A stretch of 64,000 nt of DNA, taken from assembly GCA_008921705.1 (NCBI GenBank), contig VFFE01009182.1, forward strand, positions 3,689,444 through 3,753,443. Direction: 5' to 3'. Positions within the stretch are counted from its first letter, which is position 1. Each line of letters opens with the position of its first letter. Positions 47,271-60,128 of this stretch are shown piece by piece. The notes under the pieces were generated by a model that searched no databases, was not told the DNA's origin, and worked only from the letters and a program-made list of their open reading frames with translations. Made by a program: the position numbers and the translations under genes. This DNA comes from Burhinus oedicnemus. Taxonomy: Eukaryota > Chordata > Aves > Charadriiformes > Burhinidae.

Positions 47271-50200
47271 CCTGCTCGCTCTGTGTCCTTGAGACTCTCT
47301 GATACGGATGTCTTCTCACATTATCAGCATGGTACACTTCCTGTCTCCAAGTCTTGACATCTCATTTTAACAGTATCACCTCAGTGGAAGAAATAAAAAA
47401 ACTCCAATAAGTTTTGTGAAGAACTAAGCAGTTAAGGGGTATGCCATATTTTCTTTTCCCAGAAAATTGTTTTTAAATGAACAGTGGAAGTAATAATCAG
47501 ATGTTATTTCAGGCTGTTTAATATTCTTACTAAATGAAATGGGTAAGTTAGAAACAAGAAAGAGACTACAAGTTTGTTCATCTGTGGAAACAAACAAAGC
47601 AAGAAAAAGTAAGAGAAATGAAAAGGCAACACTGAATTTGAAATAAGGGTGATGAAAAATCAGGTAGACATTCTTTCCTCTCTTGTACTGTTTTTCTTAC
47701 AGTGTTGAAACAGCCACACAATGCAGTCTTCTTTTACAATGAATCTAACAAACTGGGAGGATTTGCTTTTAATTCTTCTAGATGGCGTGGGAGAAGACCA
47801 GCAACTTTTGTGCTTCATTTCCTGATCCTATAAACACTTACGGATTTCGTTTGGTTTCAAGTGAGAAGGCCCACTGACATGCAGAGGGACTACTCGGGGG
47901 CTTAAATTTAAGCAGGTGTGTAAGCGTTTGTGGAACTAGGGCTTTTTTATATTTATTGACCGACAGGTTCATTGCCCTACAGGGAGTACTTCACAAGAGT
48001 ACTTGCTTGCAGTGACTTTTTTTTTTTTGGAAAGACCAGTTTTAGGCCTAGCCCTTGTTACAGCTCCACAGATTTACGCCGTGGGAAGACCTGGAAGTAG
48101 TGTCACAACAGGGGGACTTTGGGCAGGGTTGTGTGGTCAGCCATGGTCTGACTGAGGGCTTGTAGGCTGCAGTGAGTGACTCCTTGTGCTGTCAAAACGT
48201 GTACTGCATGACAGCCGCACCTCACCCTGTGAAACGCACTCCTGTCTGCACTAGGAGAGGAGCTCTGACACAGCTTTGAAGAGACCAACCAGAAGAGAAG
48301 TATGACAATGGGATAGAGGAGATGATGCTGATAATTGCATTGTTTGTAGGAGTCTTTTCGCAAGAGGAGTTTTAGGGCTGCAACAGTTGCCCCGGCTATA
48401 GCTTTGCAGAGGTGCTACTGGTTGGTGTTTCTGAAGACTGCTGGCTGGCCTGCATGCTGGGTCTGGGGGGATCTTCTCCACCACAACCTCTTGTACAAAG
48501 CTATATTTTCTGGCTTTATGCTGATACAAGGGAGGAGGTAAACACATCATCCTGGTTTTTACACAGGATTTGCTTGTGGGCTCTGCAGAAAAAAGCCATA
48601 TTTTCTTTTAGGATTCCCTTTATCTTTCGAGAAGGTTTCCTGTCTCTTCTGTGGAATCAGAATTTGTCCTCTTTTTAATGAACTCCAAAAAGGACATTTT
48701 GATACTATGCTGTAAGTGACATGCATTAAAAAAATCCTGAAATTTATTGAATTTGCATGTACAGCTCCTCTTGTTGGTATTATACTGTTAGTCCACTACC
48801 ATTGATGAAATTTATTAATCTATTGAATTCTGTTTATAAACTTCTTTCAAGTAAATATGACTTTGTGTAAGACATCTGCTGTTAAGATGGATGAAGACTT
48901 TAACAATTCTTATTTATGGAAAAAGATGTGTTTCTCATTGGTAAAACTGTATAAAATCAGATTGTCTTTGAGAAACTATGCTAAATAGACTACTCTTGTG
49001 ATCTGCTGTTTGATTTTTTGGCATGAGTATTTGTGTTAAATTGTACATTCACCTTGTAAAGTTCATTCTTTCCTAACTACATTATACTGCTATTATAAGT
49101 GCTCTTGTTAAAATGACACCTTTTTATTATAGGATGGTCTGCTAATATAGCTACAGTAAAAACTCGTCAACCTTTCCATTATAAATATAAATCCCTTTTT
49201 TCAGGGACTTTAAACTCTGCTATAAATACTCATTCCAGGCTAACATTTGGCATAGAAAGCCTCATCCAAACAGCAAAGCTATTTATTACAGAATTATTTT
49301 AGCCATTTGAAAATATTTTAAAGCAGAAAAAGTAGAAATAGTTGCACGTTGCTTTTGATCTGATGGATTCCTAGAGTTTGAGAAGCTGAGCAGGGAGGAA
49401 GGTGCTGGGGCGAGAGGGCTGGGTTGTGCTTCCGCTGATGTTGAGTCACTCCTGCACAGTCTGGTTCTGCTCAGGCCAGTCTGAGTTAAAGGAGCATTTT
49501 GTCTTTGCATGTTTTTGGTTTGGGGGGCTTTTTCAACCATTGGGTTCCTGGTGCAGTCTTCCCAAGGCACTTTAATGTCATACTTGAAAAATTACTTCTG
49601 ACACCCTGTCAAATATTTTCTATGAAATGGAAAGTTCTTAAGTCCCTTCCACTCCTGTAAGTTTCTCAAAAATTTGAGTCCTAGAAAGCGTGTGAGGTCC
49701 TTAACGACAGAGTTTAAAATGGGATAATCTTGGCAACAGACTAGTAACACTGCCCAGGCTTTTTCTACCTCACCATGTCTTTTGGCTGCATCCAGTGCTG
49801 AAATTTAACATCTTTCTGCAGATTAATACAGTTCTCTCAAGTTCTCTTCTGTGGACACTGCTTCTAAGAAGCATCTGGCATGATTGTTTCAGACATATTT
49901 CAGATTACTGTTTTATGACCATTTTAAACTGCCCTGAGTAGCAGCTCTTGCTGAAAGGAGTTAGTTGTCTCACTTGTCCTTCCTGTCTTGGGAGTTTCTG
50001 CAGTTTCTGTGTTTGCGTGGTCAGTCAGCCAGACCCAGAAACTGCTTTCACTGGGGAAAAAAACAAAATACACATGGGCGTGGGCTCATTTTGGGCCAGA
50101 CAAGCTCCCTGCCCACCTCATCAAGTGGCCCATGGGGGCAGCGGTCATGCTCAGCAGAGCGCCATGAAGGTCAGACTGTCCCTCTCCCACCAGCAGCACT

Positions 50201-53200
50201 GTCTTGGCTTGTCTCAAATGCAATGCTCAAACTGCAGTCATTGATACTTAAATGACTGCTTGAAGATCTTCCAGAGAGTGACTGCCATCCCTTGCAGAGT
50301 GCCTGAAAGGATTTTCCAAAGTTTTCGTTTCCTGGGGTGCCCACAGGGATAAAGTGCCCAGCGGCCCAGATGTCTGTAGGAAAAAAGGCTTCCAGGTGGC
50401 CCCATCGTCAGGCCGACACTGAACAAATTGCAGCTTCTTTAGTCTAGGAGCAGCAAAGGCTTCATGGCGGTGAGGCTGCCTGCATTTGACAGCACTGCAC
50501 ACAGCCTTGGTTGGCCAAAAATCTGGATATGTGCATCTGGAGGAGAGGGGGAAAAGTAGGTGTTCTTGACCACTCATAGCTTGGAAATGCGTGAGCTGAG
50601 AGCAGACCAACAGCAGACAAAAGCCTGAGATTGCAAACCAAATCAAAAGTGTGTGTGCTCATAGACTTTGTTGCTTTTTAATGGCAATTTGCTGGGCCTG
50701 ACAGTTGCAAACAGTTTTGCAAGTACTTCATAGCACTAGAAGAGTGTGGGGGGGATTTCTGTGGTTGGTAAGAACAATCTACTCTAGCAGGAAATATTTT
50801 ATTACGCTCAAAGCTTTATTCTGAAAGCCCCAGGGATTATAAAGTGAAAAACAAAAGAAAAGCCCCTCTGCCTTCTCACAATTAGCTGTGAAATTTCTCA
50901 GAGGCCTCCCTTTCGTCTGCACCTACCGAGATGGTCTCAGGCATCACCTCAAGGTCTGCCTGTGCCTTCACTCTGCCAGCATGCTTCACTTGTCCGGGAG
51001 TGGAAGGAAGTGCTGATGTTAGGGGGAGACTGTCACTGACTGGTATGAGTCTTTATACCCTTTTAAATATACCACTTTGTTCTCTTCAGCTGCTTCTTGA
51101 GATCCCAATATTTCTTTTTCTCCCTGAAAGCTGTGTGTGTTCCCACTCCTCTGCCTCCTCCCTGCTCAGTCTCCATGTCCATGTACCTCTGCTATTCTTC
51201 CTCTCTTGTGTTCTTTTTCTGGCATCCAACTTTACCAGGACTTCCTCAGTAGAAACTGCAAAGTCCTTCTTGAGGATGCTGCCAAGCGGAAAAAAAAAAA
51301 GTGATGGTGGTTAATTCAGAAAGGAGTAATGTAAAAGTTACAGGGCCTTGACTACCTGGGTGTGGTGACAATTGGTGAAGAAGTAAAGGTAATAAAAAAA
51401 AAAAGTAAATAAATAGTTCTGGAACATTTGAAAGATTTGAGCATTTGTTTATTTCTTGCTCCCCCCCTTTTTTTTTCTTTTTGGTTATTGATAAAAGCTG
51501 GATATGGAAAAATAGAAGACATAAAGAAGATTTGCTTTTATTTTGGAAAACGACAATTGTAAAGCAACTGTAAAGCAATTGTTAACAAAAAAACTTTTTA
51601 CACCAGCATTGCAATTTTGCTCAAAATTACGTTTTGTTTGATACTTTTAAAAAAAAAAGACCAAAAGACCTTCATGAAGGGTAAGCCAGTTCTGCATTTC
51701 AAACTTGCTGGTCTATGCACCTTTAAGATCAGTCAAGCCCACATGGAGTTGTGTTACATATGGGTAAGGCTTATTATGTTATTATTTGAGTTTATCGTCA
51801 AGTAAGTGAGACAGGGATTTATTCATGGACCACCCTGTTTAAGCCATTTCTTGTCTTAAAGAAACCAAACCGAAGTATTCCCACAAGTATTGAATGCACT
51901 CTGCTGCTTTGACTTCAGAAAAAGACCACCTCTGTTAAGCAGTGATTTATTTTTTTTGTTGGTCTCTTGGGTGACCACTGATGGCACATTTTCCTGTATT
52001 TCCTATAGTAGAAGCAATATGTTCTGAAACATTTTGATTATGTTTAAAGTGTATGTATGAAAATGTGATATATGGTAAAGTGATGTATGGCAAAAAATAA
52101 TATTGATATGCATATTGGATATATCAAGAGAAATGTGAAGATATTTTCATAAGCATATGTTCTGCTTTATTTGGGAGAGGAGTATTGGAGGGGATGGGAA
52201 CACTTATGAAAATGTATAGAAGCCTTTTATAGCATGTTGAAGCAATTTTTCTGATAAATGTTTGGAAAATATCCAAAAATGTTATGGTACATAAAGGAAG
52301 CAATATGTAACTGTTTTTTTCTTATTTTTCTTAATATGGTTAATTTATGTTCATTTACTTTAGAACATATTAAAACCATATTTCATATAAATTAAACTTA
52401 TTTAGTGGTGTCTGTGCACACTATTGAAATTCAGTTGATTTTGTAATGGTCTTTATAAAGTGCATAAATATATTTCTCCAAAGTTATAAATATATGTGAA
52501 ATGTTCAATACATATATTTAGGGAGGAAAAGACACATTTCATAGAGATTTTTACTAGTCTGTCTTGTGTTCAGGACAACACTTACATACAGGGTAAATCC
52601 TTCTTTAAATATGCCCATGGAAGGTATACAGGTTTGTACATATACCTGCATTCCTATATAGAAGTCATAGTTATGAGGAGTATTTTCACAAATTATATCT
52701 ATACTTTTTTGTGTTTGTAAGATCCTCAGAGAAAATATGCTGATGAGAGAAAAGTCTTCCTACTAAGCAAGGTGTTTGACACAAGAAAATATATTTTGGT
52801 ATCTCTTCAAAATTATCACTTAGCATTTCTGTTTCATTTTTACAAACATCTAAAAGAATGGACCTTCTATGTTGGCAGATCAATGACAAATTTCATGTGC
52901 AGTGCTAAGGATAGAAAGCTCTTCTGAGCATGATTTTTTGACATCTCTCATGTTCAGAGAGTTTAATTATGGCAGTAGATAAGTACTTGCTCTGCTTTCT
53001 TAAGTTTCTAGGAATGTTGTCCATGCTGCCATTTTTCTTTGCACCGCATTATGAAATTAAATGTTAAAATGACATGGGGTTTCCCTCTGTTAAGCTTGAG
53101 ATTTTTTTTTTTTTTATGAGGCACAGTTCTAGGACCTATAGAAAATTGCAGTGGGAAGTTTCCAGAGCCTGAGGGATACATCTTACTTGTTACTCATTTA

Positions 53201-53696
53201 CACAAATGTATTTGTGCCTTTTTGTTAGACTCCCTTAGATTATGACATTTGGAAGACTGGAATACACTAGTAAATGAAACAGTTAAGTTTAGGTCTATTT
53301 TCTGCTTTTTTTTTTTCTTTTTCTTTCCTCCCTCTCTCATTTTTCTCTTTCTTTGTATCTTCCATGTTTCTTCCTTCAAACTATGGCACTTGTTCTTCGT
53401 TTCCCTATCTAGAATGTGCAACTTTAAAGAAGTTTTTACAGGAAGGAAACTTTCTAGAAGTTTAGGGCTTTGGCCTTTGCACAATAACCTGATATTAGCA
53501 TGTGAATTCATTATTTGGCAGACTTCGAATTAAAACAAAAATCCTTACTTTGGTTTTCAGTACTTTGAAAAGATACATTTTATAATTTCCTGGGTTGTTT
53601 CACAGGAAGCTCCCTGTGAGTTACTAAAACTGCAGCTTTAGGACCCTTGATTTTCTAATCTGATAGAAGTTCTTACTGAATTTTGTTTCATTCCAG
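47271..53696. other. Unique non-coding DNA
   Basis: No recognised interspersed repeat or gene in 6.4 kb. Overlapping frames on both strands at 48,100-48,680 and 49,950-50,660 reflect locally higher GC. The region 52,000-52,500 is especially AT-rich. Confidence 0.5.
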
Positions 53697-53824
53697 AATT
53701 GTCAACCTTTCCTGCAACTCGACGGTGCTGCTGAGAATGCAGAAATGCCAGGAATGCTCAGGAGGGTTATCTGCCTTTTGCCAAGAATGGCCAGTCTTCC
53801 CATTTATCCTCTATTGCCAGCAGA
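53697..53824 (+). other. Candidate exon, unidentified
   Basis: A strong acceptor (TTTTGTTTCATTCCAG) precedes and a donor (GTGAGAG) follows. The frame with one leading base reads IVNLSCNSTVLLRMQ, then KCQECSGGLSAFCQEW, and leaves one trailing base. That fits the start phase of the next candidate (54,293). A second frame is also open through this segment, so the reading is ambiguous. Two CpG occur in one 10-bp stretch. Identity unknown. Confidence 0.22.
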
Positions 53825-54292
53825 GTGAGAGTAAGGGTCTCCTCTAGGGATGATGCAGAGCTCCTAAGATTAGTATCCTCACCTAGCCTTTGGAGGACCC
53901 ACCTGTCTATATTGACCACAGAAGGAAGCTTGGCAGGTTAGCACCTTCCAAGTCTTTGTGAATCCCTCTTTGTCACACTTGGAGACAAAGACTTCAAAGG
54001 TTCTGAAAAACAGGTTAAAAATTAGATCATTTTAAAATGCTAAGTGTCTTATTTAACTAGTCTCATGGGCCTTTTTTTTTTTCCTCCATTTCTCAAGTGA
54101 AACATAATTATGGCTATCAAAAAGGAGGGTTTTTTCCTATTTCATCAGGTGTTGCTAGAAATTATATTTCAGGTTAGTGTGTGATCCTAAGAAACAGCTG
54201 AAGAAAATTTAATCATGATGAGTTTTATCCAATTGCAAAAAGAGAAGGTTTCTCTAAATTACCAAAATATAGATTAATATTTTTGCGTGCAG

Positions 54293-54403
54293 GTATATCA
54301 ACTGATGATGTTTCTAAAAAGGTGCATTTTGGTTATTATCATAATCAGATTCCCACAACAGTAGCGGATACAGAGTACCTTAAAAATCTGGATAAATTTG
54401 AAG
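54293..54403 (+). CDS. Candidate coding exon of an unidentified host gene
   Basis: The 111-bp segment lies between an acceptor (TTTTTGCGTGCAG) and a donor (GAAG|GTCTGT). One frame is open, with two leading and one trailing base (phase 1 at both ends). The translation reads ISTDDVSKKVHFGYYHNQ followed by IPTTVADTEYLKNLDKFE. It is hydrophilic, balanced, rich in Asp/Lys/Tyr and free of low complexity, and of all open segments here it reads most like a real protein. I do not recognise the family. Its phases match both candidate neighbours (53,697-53,824 upstream, 57,701-57,839 downstream). Caveats: +3 of the donor is C, the polypyrimidine tract is short, and 37 open codons can occur by chance. 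Confidence 0.4.
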
Positions 54404-54622
54404 GTCTGTTTCTTCTAATTTTTTAATCTTCTTATTTGAAGATATCTTTGACTGATTTTTCTTTCATAGCTGTATTTTGATTTTAAATAATTATTAAGGT
54501 CTCCATTTAACCATCTACATGGTGTTATAGCAACACTAATAACAATATTTTAGCCCTCTTGTCTAACTGACAAGTAGGTATAGTCTTGAACCGTATTCAG
54601 ATGTCCTAATAAAAGAGGGTTG

Positions 54623-55087
54623 AATCACAGAATCATAGAATCGCCTAGGTTGGAAGAGACCTTTAAGATCATCGAGTCCAACCATCAACCTAACGCTGCC
54701 AAAACCACCACTAAACCATGTCCCACAATACCACATCTACCCATCTTTTAAATACCTCCAGGGATGGCAATTCCACCACTTCCCTGGGCAGCCTGTTACA
54801 ATGTTTGATGACCCTTTCGGTGAAGAAATTTTTCCTAATATCCAATCTAAACCCCCCCGGCACAACTTGAGGCCATTTCCTCTTGTCTTATTGCTTGTTA
54901 CTTGGGAGAAGAGATCGAGCCCCACCTCTCTACAGCCTCCTCTCAGGTAGTTGTAGGGAGCGATAAGGTCTCCCCTCAGCCTCCTTTTCTCCGGGCTAAA
55001 CAATCCCAGTTCCCTCAGTTACTCCTCATAAGACTTGTGCTCTAGACCCCTCACCAGCTTTGTTGCCCTTCTCTGGACACGCTCCAT
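54623..55087 (-). mobile_element. CR1 LINE, 3' fragment
   Basis: It starts AATCACAGAATCATAGAATC, then GTTGGAAGAGACCTTTAAG and GAGTCCAACCATCAACC. It continues in reverse through the ORF2 tail to CTTCTCTGGACACGCTCC. The minus-strand translation retains [18 protein letters not shown] and [10 protein letters not shown], with frame breaks. It is the same subtype as the element at 62,296 (shared ATCAACCTAAC(G/A)CTGCC), and 5'-truncated. Confidence 0.95.
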
Positions 55088-57700
55088 CCAGAGGTAGATC
55101 TTTGAGCCACTTTCCGATGCTTCAGCTCCTGAGGACTGTAAGAATAGGCTGCCTAAAGGTTTCATGTCACCACTTTTTTATGAAAAAGAAGAAGATGCTC
55201 TTTAACTACAAAGGCCGCTACAATTTCCAGCTGCACCGTAGACTCAGCGTGGCATAAGCATCTGACCTACTGTGTTTATTAACAATGGCACCTTTCACTC
55301 TGAGAGGCTCATCTGAGATCTCAGGCCGCAAAGTAACTTCTAAGTCTTCCTTCAGCATGGAGGAACTTACTGTCCTAACTGCAGTCCTCCAGGTCCTAGG
55401 AATGCCTCTGCTCTTCAGTTTCAATAACACACATCTATGTTTTCATACAGTCCCCTAGACTATGAATTACGCTGCCCTTTGTCATAAGCCCGAGGCATTT
55501 TCTAGCCTTGCATTCTGGCTTGTCCATAGTGCCTGAGGCTTCATAAAGATCTTGATAACTCTTTTTTTTTGCGAGAAGGGAATTCATATATACTTGTATT
55601 TGAATTATAATTCCCTAATGGAGGAGTGAACCCAGAGGCAGACAGGTAGGAGAGACAGAGGAAAAAATCTACAGGTAAGACTAGAAGACAGCAAAGGGAT
55701 TGTCATACAGCTGGATGATGAAGTGATAGAGACAGTCCTCTTGGCACATTACTTATCCTGTTAAAAAAATATTGCCTTTTGAATGTGTTTTAGAATATTT
55801 GTAACCTTACAGAATAGTCACACTATCAGAAATGTTATAATTTCTTGTCTACCACCTTCTCAAATTATCTGATATTCTAGTGGCATTATTTGGCAGACGG
55901 ATCTTGACTGATCTGCTTTGTAGTGGATCAGTGAGCCAAATCCCTCTTTTTAAGCTGCCTTACCAGTGCCCAATATCTTGATTCTTGGTGTTCTTATCAA
56001 AAATGACAGCAATATTTCTATACACTCATTACGTCAAAGAAAATAATGGAAAATTATTATTGAATTTTTAATCTCTTGAGGAATTTGTATGTTTTATTAA
56101 GTCTTTTGGCACTTACGGCTATGGAAACCTATGAATAGGAATCAATTATGCTTTTGAAGAGCCAAATGGAAAGTTGTATGTATTTTTATAACAAGAGTAA
56201 GGATACTCAAACTATAGATGTTGGAACAAAGTAAGTGTTCTAAAGGTCCTGCTTTATAGCAGGATCAGCACTATTTAATAGACTTATAAAAGCACTTCAC
56301 TTAGTATTCTTGTATCAGTTTTTAATTTTTATATTTACAGAATAAGGGTATTTTAGGATGGCTTAGTTTTACCAGAAATTAGTGAAGTCAGTCTATGTTT
56401 CTTAAGGTATTTCCATCATATTAGTAGCTCCATGCTTTAGGATCACTGTAAATTAAAAGTAATATAAATGTAATGTTGGTTACTAGAATAAGGTGCAGTA
56501 TGATGTGAAACACAATGAAAGTGGTTTATAAATGCTTATGTAAAGGACACAGCTGGGCAACAAAAAGGCAAGATTAAAAGTTAATTAAGAAAAGTTGTTT
56601 TTCTGACACAGGAATAATCTTTTTTTCCAAACCAAAGGAATTATAAATGCAGTAAATTACTAGACTGCTTGTTAGCATGCTTGTCTTAGCAACAGAGGAT
56701 TGACCTTACATTTTGTGGCTTTTTTATTCAAATGTGAAATACTTCCTGTAATACAGTAAGCAGTTCTCATGTGGAAGCTTAAAAGAGCATACCAAGTTAA
56801 AAAGCTGATATTTAATTGGTTTATTTTTGTTGCTGTTCCTCTCTAACAGTAACCAGAGAATAAATGAAAGTTACAACTGCTTGACTCTAAAAAGATCGTG
56901 AAACACTTGTTTTGAGTGTCTGAAGTCTCACTTTCACCCCTGTTAGGTTTTTAATTCATCTTTCCTCAGCAATGGAATGGAGTTAATCATCAGTCAGTGT
57001 GATGGCATGATGCTAGCTTTTTATGGACCTTTTTATAGATGCAGGATTTGTACATGAAAAAGCTGTCTGTTACTTTTATGGAATACGACTTTGACTCCCT
57101 GTAACGGGTTCTGATGTAACTGGCTCTAGCTTTGTTCCTGTTATAAGAGATACTAACTTCTACTGACTGCCTTCGTAAATTCTCATCTAATTAAAATTGT
57201 CAGGCATGTTCTTCACGGTGAATTGAATTTGTAACTTCATCAGATGTGACCATCCCAGGGTAACTATGACATACTATTGCAGTTACTTGGAGGCGTGGGA
57301 GACCATTGATACAAGTGGAGTTTGTTTATGGGGGCAGGAAAGAAGATGTTGGAGACTTAGACTTCCAGAAACCTATTTTAAAAGCTATAGGTGTAGACCA
57401 ATCCTGCAGTTTTGCAGAATGCTTCTTTATGCTGAGGAGCTACGAGAGAGAAAGAGTTAAGAAATGGGAAATGAGGTTGCTTGAAGGTTTAATTTAGATG
57501 ATCTCAAAAGTGACAGGAACATGATGAGCAAAGAGAGGAAATAGCTATATGTCACCTGTAATCTATGAGGTTTCTTTCTCTGACTCTCTTCCTTAGCTGC
57601 TGCAAATCAGAGTAGCTCATTTGCAGTTGATAAAATTGTAGCAATGGAATTTGGTTCTGGATCTTTTTGCAAAATGAGTCTGATGGGTTTCATTCATCAG
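55088..57700. other. Unique non-coding DNA
   Basis: No recognised repeat or gene. A 70-codon minus-strand frame (55,218-55,430) and a donor-like CTACAG|GTAAGA near 55,672 are isolated signals without partners. Confidence 0.5.
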
Positions 57701-57839
57701 GAAACTTTTCAAATTCAGAATCAAGAAGAATAGCTGAAGAAGAACATCTGACTGATCAAACCACCCCTGGGATAAGGGCACAGGCCCATCCAAGACATTG
57801 TTCTGGATTTATCACTGTGGAGAAGCTTTCCAGCCTAAG
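57701..57839 (+). other. Candidate exon, unidentified
   Basis: The donor is close to ideal (AAG|GTGAGTG) and the acceptor is fair (GGGTTTCATTCATCAG). Of three frames only one is open: NFSNSESRRIAEEEHL, then TDQTTPGIRAQAHPR, then HCSGFITVEKLSSL, with two leading and two trailing bases. The leading phase matches the end of 54,293-54,403 (a split Gly codon). A second, stronger polypyrimidine acceptor lies 104 bp upstream (TGACTCTCTTCCTTAG), but the open frame is closed by TAA before reaching it. Identity unknown. Confidence 0.3.
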
Positions 57840-58693
57840 GTGAGTGCCCTGGTCAGCCAAGCTGCTGAGTTGAGTTCTTTCTGTGTTTTGGGGCATTCTT
57901 TCCATGAAAGTGATTTAATTTTAATTCAATACATAATGTGAAAAAGAGAAAGAATATTTTGAAATGTTTCATAAAACACGGTTACCTTCTGACCAGCATT
58001 AGCATCAATACAACCACTTCCTCTTGTTTCCTTGCTGGATGCTTTATGCTGTGTCTGTGTCATCTTCTATGTTTCCTTTCACTTTGTACCCCATATTTGA
58101 TTGTTCTGGTAATCTTTTTCACTCTATTTCTGTAACTCATCATTTATCTTTAGTAAGAGAATGTAAGAACAGATTGATTTGCCATGATCCTCCTTGACAT
58201 TGTACTGTATTTTTTTTCAAGTCTGTAAAAAGGACCAGGGAATTCCTTTATGCCTAAATTATTTATATGAACACAAATAGAATACAGTGGCAGTATAACC
58301 TTTTATTAATAAACCTCTTAGATACTGGCCCTGTTGCAAATGGATTCAGCTAGAGAGGAAATGTCTATGACATTGGCAAGTACCAGAGGTACTGGTAGAT
58401 GAAGCATTCCGCATGAATGATGTTTTCTAACGCCACATATGAGTAAGGACAGGACCTCGGAAACATCACCTACTAGAATTTTTTGTTTAAAATGTTTTCA
58501 GATAAAGCTGCTTGAAAAGCAATGGGGCATTTTATAAATGGTAAAGAACTAAAAAATACAACTCAATCCTTTCTCATGTTCCTTAATGTTTACCATTTTG
58601 TAATGCCACATACTTTTTCATTCGTCACCTTGAAAAGGAATAGGCAATGGTGTTTGCCTCACTCTCGAACTTCCACATTGCAACAGCGTAGAT
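57840..58693. other. Unique non-coding DNA
   Basis: Nothing recognised. A Leu/Cys/Phe-rich frame at 57,938-58,135 resembles a membrane segment but comes from a pyrimidine-rich stretch. Confidence 0.55.
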
Positions 58694-58980
58694 GATCACA
58701 GAATCATAGAAGTGCCCAGGTTGGAAGGGACCTCAACAGGTCCAACCTTTCGTGGGAAAGGGAGCTTAGATGAGATTATCTAGCACCCTATACAGTTGGA
58801 TCTGAAAATCTCCAGCAATGGGGACTCTGCCACCTTCCTGGAGAGGTTGTTTCAGTGGGTACTTGTTTTTACTGTAAAAAAATTTCTTTGTTATGTCAAG
58901 ATAAAACCTCTCCCAGTGCAATTTGTACCTGTTGCTCCTTGTGTTCTCCATGTGGTACCTTGTGAAGAGAGAGCCTCTGT
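58694..58980 (-). mobile_element. CR1 LINE, 3' fragment
   Basis: GATCACAGAATCATAGAA and CAGGTTGGAAGGGACCTCAA mark the CR1 3' end. Reverse-complement ORF2-tail and 3' UTR sequence follows up to about 58,980. It is more diverged than neighbouring copies and has small deletions. The minus-strand translation NRYKLHWERFYLDITKKFF corresponds to the usual NGYKLxxGRFRLDIRKKFF block. Confidence 0.9.
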
Positions 58981-60043
58981 CTTCTTTGTAGTCACTTAAA
59001 CATGACCTTTAAACATGATTCTTCTATAGAATAAAATCAGATTGCTATAGGTACTAATTATGTCAGTTAATCTCCTATTATATTGTCTCCTATTAAGATA
59101 TCAACTAAAGGTAAGGCTATGATTCAGATTTGATAAGATTAATTTCCACAATGATTTTTTTTTCTAGTTACAAATAAATCATCAATAATTAAATTATATT
59201 TTGAAGTCAGTCTGAGCAAGAAATCTAGCACCCTTTAATTTAAGGGAAAATTACTTCCTACTATTTTGTATCTTTTTTTTTTATTTGGCCCAGATCGGGT
59301 CATCATATACTCCACAATGGTTTTTTGGGTTGTTTTTTTTTTGAGGTCTTTTAGAAAGTAGGAAAAATCTTTTTGTATTTCAACCTCTACTTTCCCCTGG
59401 ATAATAAGTTCAGTTCAAAATATCTGATATTTCTTCAAATTTGGACACTTCAAACCCCAGTGCTAAAATGTTGCATATAAAGTAATTTGTGGTTTTAAAC
59501 TTTGGTTTCCACTCTCTCATATAAATGCAAATATAATGTTTTCCATTAGAATAACTCTGCCTCGTGCTTTTTTAATAGAGGCATTGGAGACTAAAAGTAG
59601 AGTAGAATCCATTTTGATAATATTGCATCTTCTCTCTGGGCTCCAATCTAAATATTTCCATCTGTCAGATTTCTTATTTAATATTCTGAATAATGGCAGT
59701 TGCAGGAAAAAAAGGAACAGTCATCTTTATTTCACTTTCTTCTGCCAGGCTTTGGTGGTCTTACAGTTTCTTCTTGGATTGCAGAAATGTGTGTGTGAAG
59801 ATTTATAGTCTTTTCCTCTGCCAAGATCTCTCCTAGAAATCTGAGGTGTCATTCGCAAATGTTCATAACCAAACATATTTTCTAATATTAAAAAAAAATA
59901 AATCCAGCTTTCCCAAAACTCAAATTCAGATCTCTGCTAAAGTGGAAGGAAATGTATAAAAACAAGCTTGGGAATATGGAAGTAAAAACTACAGATCTCT
60001 TTCTCTTTGTGTAAATGCATGAAACAAGGTGCTTTCACGACAG
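58981..60043. other. Unique non-coding DNA
   Basis: AT-rich with several T runs (around 59,150-59,345). No gene or interspersed repeat is recognised. Confidence 0.55.
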
Positions 60044-60128
60044 AATCTGTTGTCTTGATATCATCCCCGAATGCTGCTACCGCCTCCGACATTGTCTAAG
60101 TGAATATGGAGCACCCAACACCTCCCAG
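60044..60128 (+). other. Candidate exon, Cys-rich, unidentified
   Basis: An 85-bp segment follows CTTTCACGACAG and precedes CAG|GTTAGC. With one leading base the frame reads ICCLDIIPECCYRLRHC then LSEYGAPNTSQ and ends in phase 0. The start phase matches the end of 57,701-57,839 (a split Arg codon). Four CpG lie within about 70 bp (in CACGACAG, CCCCGAATG and ACCGCCTCCGAC), unusual in this CpG-poor DNA and typical of exons. Both splice sites are only moderate. Identity unknown. Confidence 0.25.

Noticed and set aside
50248..50646. 132-codon minus-strand frame whose start (MIWFAISGFCLLLVC) looks like a signal peptide
   Set aside because: Three or more frames overlap here because of locally higher GC. 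No domain, splice context or start context supports it, and the hydrophobic start can arise from pyrimidine/purine bias.
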